The notes under the pieces: generated by a model
Database searches by the model: none
What the model saw: only the letters and a program-made list of their open reading frames with translations
Told to the model about the DNA's origin: nothing
Part shown: positions 12,541 to 22,592 of the stretch, piece by piece
Layout: each line of letters begins with the position of its first letter
Numbering within the stretch: position 1 is the first letter of the stretch
Assembly (NCBI GenBank): GCA_964019135.1
Contig: OZ025256.1
Coordinates: forward strand, 37,482,035-37,546,034
DNA length: 64,000 nt
Source: Arenicola marina
Taxonomy: Eukaryota > Annelida > Polychaeta > Arenicolidae
Reading direction: 5' to 3'
Translations under genes and position numbers: made by a program

Positions 12541-13405
12541 CACTATCCGGCACCACTCTCAGCACCACCACTCGGCACCACCCCCAGGACCACCACCCGG
12601 CACCACCCCCAGCACCATCCCCAGCACCACCACCCAGCACCACCACTCGGCACCACCCCCAGCACCACCCCCAGCACCACCCCCAGCACCATCCCCAGCA
12701 CCACCACCCAGCACCACCACTCGGCACCACCCCCAGCACCATCCCCAGCACCACCACCCAGCACCACCACTCGGCACCACCCCCAGCACCACCCCCAGCA
12801 CCACCACCCGGCACCACCCCCCGGCACCACCACCCAGCACCAACCCCAGCACCACCACCCGGCACCACCCCCCGGCACCACCACCCAGCACCAACCCCAG
12901 CACCACCACCCGGCACCAACCCCAGCACCACCACCCGGCACCACCCCCCGGCACCACCACCCAGCACCAACCCCAGCACCACCACCCGGCACCAACCCCA
13001 GCACCACCACCCGGCACCAACCCCAGCACCACCACCCGGCACCACCCCCCGGCACCACCACCCAGCACCAACCCCAGCACCACCACCCGGCACCACCCCC
13101 AGGACCACCCCCAGCACCACCCCCAGCACCACCACCCGGCACCACCCCCCGGCACCACCACCCAGCACCAACCCCAGCACCACCACCCGGCACCACCCCC
13201 CGGCACCACCACCCAGCACCAACCCCAGCACCACCACCCGGCACCACCCCCCGGCACCACCACCCAGCACCAACCCCAGCACCACCACCCGGCATCACCC
13301 CCCGGCACCACCACCCAGCACCAACCCCAGCACCACCACCCGGCACCACCCCCCGGCACCACCACCCAGCACCAACCCCAGCACCACCACCCGGCACCAC
13401 TAACC
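12541..13405. repeat. Nested CACCACC/CAGCACC minisatellite
   Basis: It is built from about 15-bp cassettes (CACCACCCGGCACCA, CCCCCAGCACCA) organised in higher-order units near 48 bp. The left part is irregular and the right part (from about 12780) is regular. Long Pro/His/Thr or Gly/Val/Trp frames on both strands are by-products of the repeat. The minus strand is a dense series of GGG/GG runs with G-quadruplex potential. Confidence 0.9.
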
Positions 13406-13410
13406 GCCAC

Positions 13411-13520
13411 GGGGCCAACCCCGTGACCTAGTGGTAGCGTGTTCCGCCGTGTCGAGTGCTCTGCTTGGCTTGCCCCAGCCCCCGGTGGGTGGTTCGAGCC
13501 CCCCTGTGCACGTCTATGTT
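13411..13520 (+). repeat. tRNA-like segment, probable SINE head
   Basis: CCTAGTGGTAGCG (13427-13439) resembles box A and the D-arm, and GGTTCGAGCCC (13491-13501) resembles box B. They are about 64 nt apart, longer than in a normal tRNA. The sequence directly abuts the C-rich array. A tRNA-derived SINE fits better than a functional tRNA. Confidence 0.45.
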
Positions 13521-14509
13521 TGTGCAGGATAAAGATCATGTCTTTCGTTGCACACAGCAGCACAGTCGGGGGTTTCTCCTGATGCATGGCCCCTCTCTAC
13601 CTTGACCTTTACCATTGTCCCCATATGGTTTAGAGAGGTTACAGCATGCTACTTAGACCAATCCACCAGCACTCGGCGCCAACACTGACGTCGGGGGTCA
13701 TGCAAAGTCAGTCTTTTCATAAGGGCTGATCTGCACACAAGCCGCGTTTCTCGTCTTGACTAAATTTGTCTAATATAAGACAGTGTTTGGACCGGTGGCT
13801 CCTCGTAGTGATTGAAATGTGGACTCTATAGCTTGTTTCGCTTTGCACCTGGCAATCTGTATTTTAAACAACGGTAATAAATTTGGGACCGTGACTCGTA
13901 AAAGCAAAAGCTTGCCGTTAAATGTGCTTCACATTGCCCTGGCCCTTGCCCTGGCCCTGACCCTGGCCCTGGCCCTGGCCCCGGTCAGTCGGAACCAGCG
14001 ATGGAGACGGGTTAAAGCCAATCCTAAACTAAACGGCTTGACCACCTAGCTGGCTCATGTGACTTCAATATAACTGTTCACCCGCCGCCCACCTCAACCC
14101 CCCCCCCCCACCCCCTCCTCACCCCCGGCCCACCACATCCACCCCCCACCACCGACCCAGCTCCCCCGCCCCCCACCTCGGCACTTCCTCTTGTGCACCT
14201 ATACTATCTATAGATGCCTCATACCGCCTCGCCCTGTAGTATATATATCAGGTGGTCCACTGGGACTGAGCTCCGGTATCGGGTGACGAGATTACATTGG
14301 ATTATCGGTGATAATTCCCTGGCTTTGATATCTGGGATTAGTTACTGGGTGTAGCGTTAACACGGGTCAGTCCGTACCTCAGTCGTCTCGGCCACCGACT
14401 CCAGCCGCAGATTGGCAGACTAATGAAACACATACTGATTTAGCCGGAACTGGTGGGCGGCTTAAGGCATTCTGGGTAACTGTTCGTTACCACACATTGT
14501 GTGGGCTAA
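13521..14509. other. No gene recognised; CCCTGG microsatellite and C-rich tract
   Basis: An imperfect CCCTGG hexamer array lies at 13936-13982 and a C-rich tract at about 14095-14180. No coding exon was recognised. Confidence 0.5.
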
Positions 14510-14992
14510 TCACACGGACACGTGGCACCAACCGGAAGCGGTCATACCGATCGGAGCTTGGTCAATGGGGGCTCCACCCAGATGCTGTTTGTAATGGTGT
14601 TCTACTCGCAAAAGGAGACTTCGGAATAAGATGTTTTGTAGTGGCGTTTTAGACAAAAAAGGAAACATCTGAAACAGATGTTTTGTAGCGGTGTTCAACA
14701 CATCTATCCGCGCATAATACACCTTAGGTAAGGATTTACCATTAAGTGAAACTGAAGGCTGCGGAACCAGCAACACATTTGGATATTTTGTCGAACATTT
14801 CAATTCATTCTTAACACGTGGTGAGCACTGCTGATTCACACTGTACGGATACCCACTTATGAATGTGGCGTTATTCAAATTGCAAAAGCCTATAATAACA
14901 AATATTATTAAAATAATACACGCTTCAAGTCCATGTACATTAGGTATAACGGCTACAGATGTGTTGATGCACCACATATATCGGTGGATCAA
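14510..14992 (-). CDS. Hypothetical 160-codon open frame, doubtful
   Basis: This open frame runs from an ATG at 14992 to a stop at 14510 in moderately AT-rich DNA. Residues about 24-37 form a strongly hydrophobic segment (ACIILIIFVIIGFC), which could be a type II signal-anchor, followed by a moderately polar stretch with three cysteines. No domain or family was recognised. Near 14614-14700 the DNA contains an AGATGTTTTGTAGYGGYGTT block twice, which argues that part of the frame is repeat-derived. There are no splice signals or neighbours that would support a gene. It may be a chance frame. Confidence 0.15.
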   Translation of the reverse strand: MIHRYMWCINTSVAVIPNVHGLEACIILIIFVIIGFCNLNNATFISGYPYSVNQQCSPRVKNELKCSTKYPNVLLVPQPSVSLNGKSLPKVYYARIDVLNTATKHLFQMFPFLSKTPLQNILFRSLLLRVEHHYKQHLGGAPIDQAPIGMTASGWCHVSV

Positions 14993-15310
14993 AATGTCAG
15001 CTCTGCATTAGAGCCACCAGTTAATGTTAATGTAGTGCAAACGATGAATGGCTTATTCAGCACACAAATCTAGTGTATTATAAAATGAAGGTTCAATTTG
15101 CTGAGCATAACAGATTGTCATAGTTTCATCATGGGTCATCAGTAGATATTCATGCTCATAGCACTTCGGAGAAAATTTACAGCATTTCTGTTGTTTACAA
15201 TTATAATATGTTGTCAAGTATTATGACGAAGGCTCTGATCCTCTAGATACGTGTTAAATATTATGTGATTTTCTGCGGGTTCTCCGATGTGACGGCGCAG
15301 AACAGGGTTT
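14993..15310. other. No gene recognised
   Basis: AT-rich unique sequence precedes the 33-bp array. If the gene at 16624 continues upstream, this is intronic. Confidence 0.35.
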
Positions 15311-16546
15311 GATGCCACGGTGGGGGCTTCAACGCTAGGCCATCTGATGCCATGGTGGGCTTCAACACTAGGCCATCTGATGCCACCGTGGCGGCTTCAA
15401 CACTAGGCCACCTGATGCCATGGTGGGCTTCAACACTAGGCCACCTTATGCTACGGTGGGGGCTTAAACACTAGGCCATCTGATGCCATGGTGGCGGCTT
15501 CAACACTAGGCCATCTGATGCCACCGTGGCGGCTTCAACACTAGGCCACCTGATGCCATGGTGGGCTTCAACACTAGGCCACCATATGCTACGGTGGGGG
15601 CTTAAACACTAGGCCATCTGGTGCCATGGAGGGCTTCAACACTAGGCCACCTTATGCTACGGTTGCGGCTTCAACACTAGGCCATCTGATGCCACGGTGG
15701 GCTTCAACGCTAGGCCACCTGATGCTACGGTGGGGGCTTAAACACTAGGCCATCTGATGCCATGGTGGGCTTCAACACTAGGCCATCTGATGCCATGGTG
15801 GGCTTCAACACTAGGCCATCTGATGCCACGGTGGGGGCTTCAACATTAGGCCATCTGATGCCACGGTGGGGGCTTTAAGGCCTAGGTATATGATGCCATG
15901 GTGGGCTTCAACACTAGACCATCTGATGCCATGGTGGGCTTTAACACTGGGCCATCTGGTGCCACGGTGGGCTTCAACACTAAGCCATCTGATGCAACGG
16001 TGGGGGCTTCAACACTAGGCCATCTGATGCCATGGTGGGCTTCAACACTAGGCCATCTGATGCCATGGTGGGCTTACAAAACTAGATCATCTGATGCCGT
16101 GGTGGGCTTTAACACTAGGCCATCTGATGCCATAGTGGGATTCAACACTAGGCCATCTGATGCCATGGTGGGCTTACAACACTAGACCATCTGATGCCAT
16201 GGTGGGCTTTAACACTAGGCCATCTGATGCCACGGTGGGCTTCAACACTAGGCCATCTGATGCCACGGTGGGGGCTTCAACACTAGGCCATCTGATGCCA
16301 TGGTGGGCTTCAACACTAGGCCATCTGATGCCAAGGTGGGGGCTTAACACTAGGCCATCTGATGCCATGGTGGGCTTCAACACTAGGCCATCTGATGCCA
16401 TGGTGGGCTTACAACACTAGATCATCTGATGCCGTGGTGGGCTTTAACACTAGGCCATCTGATGCCACGGTGGGGGCTTCAACACTAGGCCATATATGAT
16501 GCCACGGTGGGGGCTTCAACACTAGGCCATATATGATGCCATGGTG
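15311..16546 (+). repeat. 33-35-bp minisatellite, about 37 units, in probable intron
   Basis: The unit is approximately CAACACTAGGCCATCTGATG followed by CCATGGTGGGCTT, with GGG/GGGGG length variants giving 33 or 35 bp. It ends about 75 bp before the splice acceptor of the exon at 16624, so it is probably the 3' part of that gene's last intron. The units carry no consensus donor and no stop-codon context, unlike the exon-derived arrays elsewhere in the window. Confidence 0.85.
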
Positions 16547-16623
16547 AATTTGATATTGAGGCCATCTGCCGCCATTTCACTATATTATGATGCTAATACA
16601 TCTTTTCCTTTGTCTGTTTTCAG

Positions 16624-18063
16624 GAGCGTCCTATTAGGATTACAGTTCCAGAGGGCAGGGGGTCGGCCACGAGGAGCCCCCAGGGTCGTGGTAAGGACAG
16701 CGCTCCCCCAACCCCCCGCCGCCTCAGCAGCCCGGCCGCTGGCCTGGCCCACAGCCGCCCAGCCGACCGCCAGGTCGTGCCCAGGCGGTACTCGCTCCAA
16801 GTCCCGCCGCACCATGTCGCTTCGTACCGCACGCGATCCCCGCGAGACCTAGACTCGGAGGCCATGAGCCTGGCGGGCGAGCTGCCCCCCATCCACCCGC
16901 GCTCGGGGTCCGGGTCTCACCGGCGGCGCAGCTCGGGGGCCAGCTCCCTCAAGGACCCCGTCACTAACGGCTACGAGAGCACGGTGCTCATCCCGCTGGA
17001 GGCGCCCTCCCCGACCGACCCCCGGGCCACCGGGCACCCCCACCAGATGAGTCCCTGCGCCACGCCGTCATCCAGCGGCAGCAGCAGCCAGTGGCCCGGG
17101 GCGGGGGGACCCGGGGCGGGGGGACCCGGGGCGGGGGGACCCGGGGCGGGGGGACCCGGGGCGGGGGGACCCAAGGTGGGGCTGCGCGCGGGGCTGCCGC
17201 GGACTCAGTCCTGGTGCGACTCGGACCGCGGGGGGGTCGGCCTGCTCCTGGACAGCAATGGGCTGCAGAGACAGACGGGGCCCAGCGGCGTGACGCCGCG
17301 CGCGGCGGGCAAGCAGCGGCGGCCCGGCCGGGGTCAGCTGAGCGGCCGCTGCCCGGGCCTCACCCCGCGCCGGACGCTATCCAACTCCTACACGGACCTC
17401 TCCAAGCACGAGCCCGAGACCCCCCGCAAGGGCACGGCGCCCGCCCTGCGGCTGAAGATGGCCGAGTACCGGCGCCAGCGGGCGGGACTCCAACGCTTCC
17501 ACAGCGAGCAGGACCTCGCGTCCATGGCAACCAACAATGGCGTAGTCACGCCGCGCGCCGACAGGGTGCGCTCCGACGCCGCTCTGCCTTCCGCCATCGG
17601 TCGGCTGCGGCCGCAGGGTGTCGGGGGCGGGGACGGTGGGGCTGGGGGTGGGGGCGCCGCCGGGGTGGCCACGCCCCGGGGTACTAACGGACTGACTAAG
17701 GCCGCTCAGAACGCCGCCTCCCGCCCCCTCAAGGCAGTGCGCTCACAACCCAACATGGTGTGCCACCCCAGGGACCCGGATATGTACGGCCCCCCACCGA
17801 CCCGCGCGGCGGGGGGCAGGGGCACGCTCCCCGGGGTGGGGGCCACGAGGGTGGACACGCTGGGGACGCGCCAGGGTCAGGGCCAGGGACAGGGCACGGG
17901 GGCGGAAGAGGCGGAGGAGCCCCTCCCGGAGGACACGAAAGTGCGGATCCAGGAGTGGCTGGAGGGGGTGGAGGATGCCGAGCGACCAGAGTCTCCAGCG
18001 ATCCAGGAGGACTCACCAATCCAGACAGACACGTCAATCCACGTAGTGTACAACGGGGACTAG
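16624..18063 (+). CDS. Last coding exon of an unrecognised Ser/Pro/Gly/Arg-rich protein
   Basis: A pyrimidine-rich tract and TTTTCAG at 16617-16623 precede an uninterrupted 479-codon frame in phase 0 (starting E-R-P-I-R-I-T-V-P-E-G), ending at TAG 18061-18063. The frame is GC-rich with biased codons and looks like real coding sequence. It is largely disordered: Ser/Arg-rich start, a PGAGG pentapeptide run (about 17095-17172), basic patches (LRLKMAEYRRQR near 17450), and a more conserved-looking C-terminus, EDTKVRIQEWLEGVEDAE, ending HVVYNGD. Function and family are not recognised. Upstream exons are not in the part I can read. The last seven codons and the stop belong to the first unit of the 28-bp array that follows. 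Confidence 0.7.
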   Translation, partial: ERPIRITVPEGRGSATRSPQGRGKDSAPPTPRRLSSPAAGLAHSRPADRQVVPRRYSLQVPPHHVASYRTRSPRDLDSEAMSLAGELPPIHPRSGSGSHRRRSSGASSLKDPVTNGYESTVLIPLEAPSPTDPRATGHPHQMSPCATPSSSGSSSQWPGAGGPGAGGPGAGGPGAGGPGAGGPKVGLRAGLPRTQSWCDSDRGGVGLLLDSNGLQRQTGPSGVTPRAAGKQRRPGRGQLSGRCPGLTPRRTLSNSYTDLSKHEPETPRKGTAPALRLKMAEYRRQRAGLQRFHSEQDLASMATNNGVVTPRADRVRSDAALPSAIGRLRPQGVGGGDGGAGGGGAAGVATPRGTNGLTKAAQNAASRPLKAVRSQPNMVCHPRDPDMYGPPPTRAAGGRGTLPGVGATRVDTLGTRQGQGQGQGTGAEEAEEPLPEDTKVRIQEWLEGVEDAERPESPAIQEDSPIQTDTSIHVVYNGD

Positions 18064-19353
18064 CCGCCCTGTAGTGTACAACGGGGACTAGCCGCCCTGC
18101 AGTGTACAACGGGGACTAGCCGCCCTGTAGTTTACAACGGGGACTAGCCGCCCTTTAGTGTACAACGGGGACTAGCGGCCCTGTAGTGTACAACGGGGAC
18201 TAGCCGCCCTGTAGTGTACAACGGGGACTAGCCGCCCTGTAGTGTACAACGGGGACTAGCCGCCCTGTAGTGTACAACGGGGACTAGCCGCCCTGTAGGG
18301 TACAACGGGGACTAGCCGCCTTGTAGTGTACAACGGGGTCGAGCCGCCCTGTAGTGTACAACGGGGACTTGCCGCCCTATAGGGTACAACGGAGACTAGC
18401 CGCCCTGTAGTGTACAACGGGGACTAGCCGCCCTGCAGTGTACAACGGGGACTAGCCGCCCTGTAGTGTACAACGGGGACCAGCCGCCCTATAGTGTACA
18501 ACGGGGACTAGCCGCCTGCAGTGTACAACGGGGACTAGCCGCCCTGCAGTGTACAACGGGGACTAGCCGCCCTGCAGTGTACAACGGGGACTAGCCGCCC
18601 TGCAGTGTACAATCGGGATTAGCCGCCCTGTAGTGTGCAACGGGGACTATCCGCCCTGTAGTGTACAAGGGGGACAAGCCGCCTGCAGTGTACAACGGGG
18701 ACTAGCCGCCCTGCAGTGTACAACGGGGACTAGCCGCTCTATAGGGTACAACGGGGACTAGCCGCCGTGTAGTGTACAACAGGGCATAGCCACCCTGTAA
18801 TGTGCAACGGGGACTAGCCGCCCTGTAGGGTACAACGGGAACTAGCCGCCCTGTAGTGTACAACGGAGACTAGCCGCCCTGTAGTGTACAACGGGGACTA
18901 GACGCCATGTAGTGTACAACGGGGACTAGCCGCCTGCAGTGTACAACGGGGACTAGCCGCCCTGTAGTGTACAAGGGGGACAAGCCGCCTGCAGTGTACA
19001 ACGGGGACTAGCCGCCCTGTAGTGTACAAAGGGGACTAGCCGCCCTGTAGTGAACACCATGGAATAAGCCGCCTGCAGTGTACAACGGGGACAAGCCGCC
19101 TGCAGTGTACAACGGGGACTAGCCGCCCTGCAGTGTACAACGGGGACTAGCCGCCCTGCAGTGTACAACGGGGACTAGCCGCCCTATAGTGTACAACGGG
19201 GACTAGCCGCCCTGTAGTGTACAACGGGGACTAGCCGCCCTGTAGTGTACAACGGGGACTAGCCGTGCTGTAGTGTACAACGGGGACTAGCCGCCCTGTA
19301 GTGTACAACGGGGACTAGCCGCCCTGTAGTGTACAATGGGGACTAGCCGCCCT
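18043..19353 (+). repeat. 28-bp minisatellite seeded on the stop codon, about 47 units
   Basis: The unit GTAGTGTACAACGGGGACTA plus GCCGCCCT starts inside the preceding coding exon. There it reads V-V-Y-N-G-D-stop, and it is repeated downstream for 1.3 kb, so every unit carries the ancestral last codons and TAG. Variants (GTAGTG/GCAGTG, AGGGTACAA) occur in runs. It would form most of the 3'UTR. Confidence 0.92.
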
Positions 19354-22300
19354 GACCATCCGTCCGGTAGTGCACTTCCATAATATCATGCACACATATA
19401 TTTCGCTCTGTACATTACCGATGCATGTGATATTGCCATTCCCTCCAGAGCTGTATAGAATCTATGAAATGCCATTGTAATGGAAAAGAAACTGGTCAGG
19501 TCGGGGGCTATACGGTGATTTGTACACCAAACGGCCCCAGTGTATGCACCCCATTGTCTCTCCGGGTCTACGAACAAATGGAAGAAGTAACACAAGTGCA
19601 TAGGTCAGACCCGATGTTGTATGCTGAATACTACGCCGAGTGCCTTCAGACACGTCAGATAAAATCATCGTAGAAGGTCGTCGTTTTTCTCATAGACAAA
19701 CTGAAGTTCGTCTAATCCTATTCTTTGGCAGACATGGTAGCTCCAGATTGTGAATGTATGAATACTGCGGAAGCGCAATTGAATAATAAGAAAAAAATCA
19801 ACTGCCGCCATCTACAGGTATCGATACGTCACAAAATTATGGGGTATTGAAGCCTGTTACCAAGACTACGAACACCCTCGGTGTGAGCGCTTAGGTCATA
19901 CATAGAGTAAACTCCGCATGAGACATCTTATTCATGGTTGTGAATTAAACAAACGTAGAATTAATATGCATTACATGAAATACTGCGCGTGATTAGATCG
20001 TAGTTCATATGTAACAAAGTGTTTCCATTGAAGAGATAGTGAATAGCTAGAATCGACTTTCGGTGGGAAATCTATAATTGGACTTCTCACGGACAAGATG
20101 ACATAAAACTCTGGCGGGTTGTTTTTTTGTATATCAAAAAGGACATATCTTACCCGTCCACAGAATCCTAACAAACAGGTTTACGTGATTATTGTTTGCT
20201 TGCGGTCCGAATGTCCCCCATAATAGTGACGACGGTACCAGTGAATGCAAGCAAAAGTGCTGTTATAGTCCATTTCATAAAAAAAAGAGTGTTGAGTGTT
20301 ACAAGTCGGTATTCATCCACAGTGGGGTGGGGTAGTCGTGTATTTATAGAGGACACTTGTACTTGGTGCCTCACACATTCACTCCGACACAATTAAGCCG
20401 CTCTGTGATATATATATATTCTTGCCTGTTTGTTGTGTATCGCTTTGTCATGTTACCTGCAGCCTGAGCCATATTTATACAAGTGTACAATAACCAAGGT
20501 CGGTTCTCGCGTGAGACGGTGACATACGTTATTGACCTATAAAATAATATACCAGCCTTCTTGTGTCTTGGTTTTTACGAATTTACTTGCGCTATATAAC
20601 GCCAATACACATGATGAGAGATCATGTTTCAATTGTTTCGCTTTAACCCGTAGGGTCGTATCGGGACAAATAGGGGGCCTAAGGGTGTCCACCAATAATA
20701 ATTATAATAAAGCCTTGAAATGACGTTTTCGGTTGCATGGCAAAAGGTGATATGCACACACAAAAACAAACTGTCAAAACGTCTTCATTCCAACATCTGC
20801 ACGGTGGCGATGTTGAGACCAAGGGCCATACACATCTGCACGGTGGCGATGTTGAGACCAAGGGCCATACACTGAACCGATGATGGCAAACGTCATGGAC
20901 AGACTGTTAGTCTCGGCCTTAGACCGTGAAGACCAGGAAAGTGGAAGACTGGCATGAGGTCAGACAACAGTCGACCGGCAGCTCCCTCAATAAGGAGATG
21001 AAGAAGAGAATGAAGGACTAAATGGAATGAAGACTAAATGAAAAGGACATGTGTGGAGCAAGAATATACAAAGGAGAAGAACGAGAGGAGGACAGAGAAG
21101 CAGAAGAATGGAGATACAGGATGGATCTCAACCCTACAACTTATTACGTTGTTAAGAAGTATCACCCTTAACATTTGGTGACAAACTGGATGCTCTAGCG
21201 CGGTTGTCACTGGACCAATATATTGACTGCCCGAACCGCAGATCCAATCATATATTGTAAGTTCCAACCTTTAATGGTAGTAAGAGCAAAGCAAAATGAG
21301 CAAAGACCTCTACACTAGCTTGGGAAAACGTTTCCAGAAATTACCAGCCGGGCAAAAGTATTATGCATGAAATCATGTTATGAAAGGATAAATTAGTTAG
21401 AGACCAATCAACCAAATTTGGCTCGAGCTACTGAAACAAGTCCGACTTCCAAGCCGGTTAACCCTTTGCGACACCCTCTGTACAAATACCAACTACACGT
21501 ACGTTATGCCTGACGAAGGATCGCAATATGTCTGCTTTATGTCTCGGTGTCGTGCTTAAAGACCTCGTAACGGCCCAGTTTCATGTTGTCAAGAAGCAGT
21601 TTGTATTCTAAATTACTCCCAGTTTTATTAGAGTGACAAGACAAGACACCACGTGCCGGATCACCGAAACCGGGAACTAGGGAGTTATTTAGAGAACACG
21701 GACTCACATTCTGGTGAACGAGTGTTTGCAACCAACATAAAACGTGTCAAAAAAACAAAAACAATAATACGTTTTATTTAGCTCGCCCCCAGCTGGTTTT
21801 GAAAACATCTTTTTGAAATATTAATTATCAGGTAATATTGGAAAAGAGGTACACAAGAACTAACTTACGGGTTGTCTATAAAATTTATTCGCATAAAATA
21901 GCTAGCTTCCCAAGTGAAGCACAATACTGAGAAAGTATAAATAAATATGAAAAGTATCGAGGAATGATATCACAACGAAGAGTATTCTACAGCACTGGAC
22001 AGCTAAGACGTTACAACCAAAAACAAATGGTAAAAACGAGCATATACAGAGCTAGCCCCAGTTCTGTGATTGTAGGACGGGCAAAAATCTGACAGGGCCT
22101 TACAGTCACAGATCATGGGCTAGTACAGAGCATGGTGTACACACGGAATGTTGTGCACATAGCCTCAAGGATACATACACATTGCCTATAAAGGCTAACG
22201 CTAATATGTAAGATGATATGACGAGATAATACCTCCAAACATAAAACAAATACATTAATCCTTTTTTTAAGTCTTTCGTTGGTTTTGATTTACTGCCAGA

Positions 22301-22360
22301 GAAATACACGTGTTTCGCCACCATATAAACATCGTTCACCCTCGGGCTATCCATGAGACA
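19354..22360. other. No gene recognised; 39-bp tandem duplication
   Basis: This is mostly AT-rich unique sequence. A perfect 39-bp tandem duplication (ACATCTGCACGGTGGCGATG...) lies at 20793-20870. AATAAA at 20706-20711 is a possible plus-strand polyadenylation signal but is far from the exon at 16624. On the minus strand AATAAA at 21884-21889 is a candidate signal for the ZDHHC transcript. Confidence 0.4.
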
Positions 22361-22592
22361 GACAGAGTGTCTGTCTCCACTCCCACAGATCAAACCTCGG
22401 TCACACAGACTTGCCCTGGGGCACCCTATCACCGTACGACAGAGTGTCTGTCTCCACTCCCACAGACCAGACCTCGGTCACACAGACTTGCCCTGGGGCA
22501 CCCTATCACCGTACGACAGAGTGTCTGTCTCCACTCCCACAGACCAGACCTCGGTCACACAGACTTGCCCTGGGGCACCCTATCACCGTACG
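22361..22592 (-). repeat. 77-bp tandem repeat, 3 units, containing the ZDHHC stop codon
   Basis: The three units start at 22361, 22438 and 22515 and are nearly identical. The 22515 unit, first in gene orientation, holds the last codons of the palmitoyltransferase (Y-G-D-R-V-P-Q-G-K-S-V) and its TGA at 22555-22557. The other two are downstream copies in the 3'UTR. Confidence 0.93.

Noticed and set aside
13411-13520. Functional tRNA gene
   Set aside because: Boxes A and B are too far apart and no cloverleaf could be drawn.
12395-13587. Pro/His/Thr- and Gly/Val/Trp-rich frames of about 300 codons
   Set aside because: They are overlapping translations of one C-rich minisatellite in several frames on both strands.
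17091-17687. 198-codon plus-strand frame inside the exon at 16624
   Set aside because: It is an alternative frame of the same GC-rich exon without its own start or splice support.
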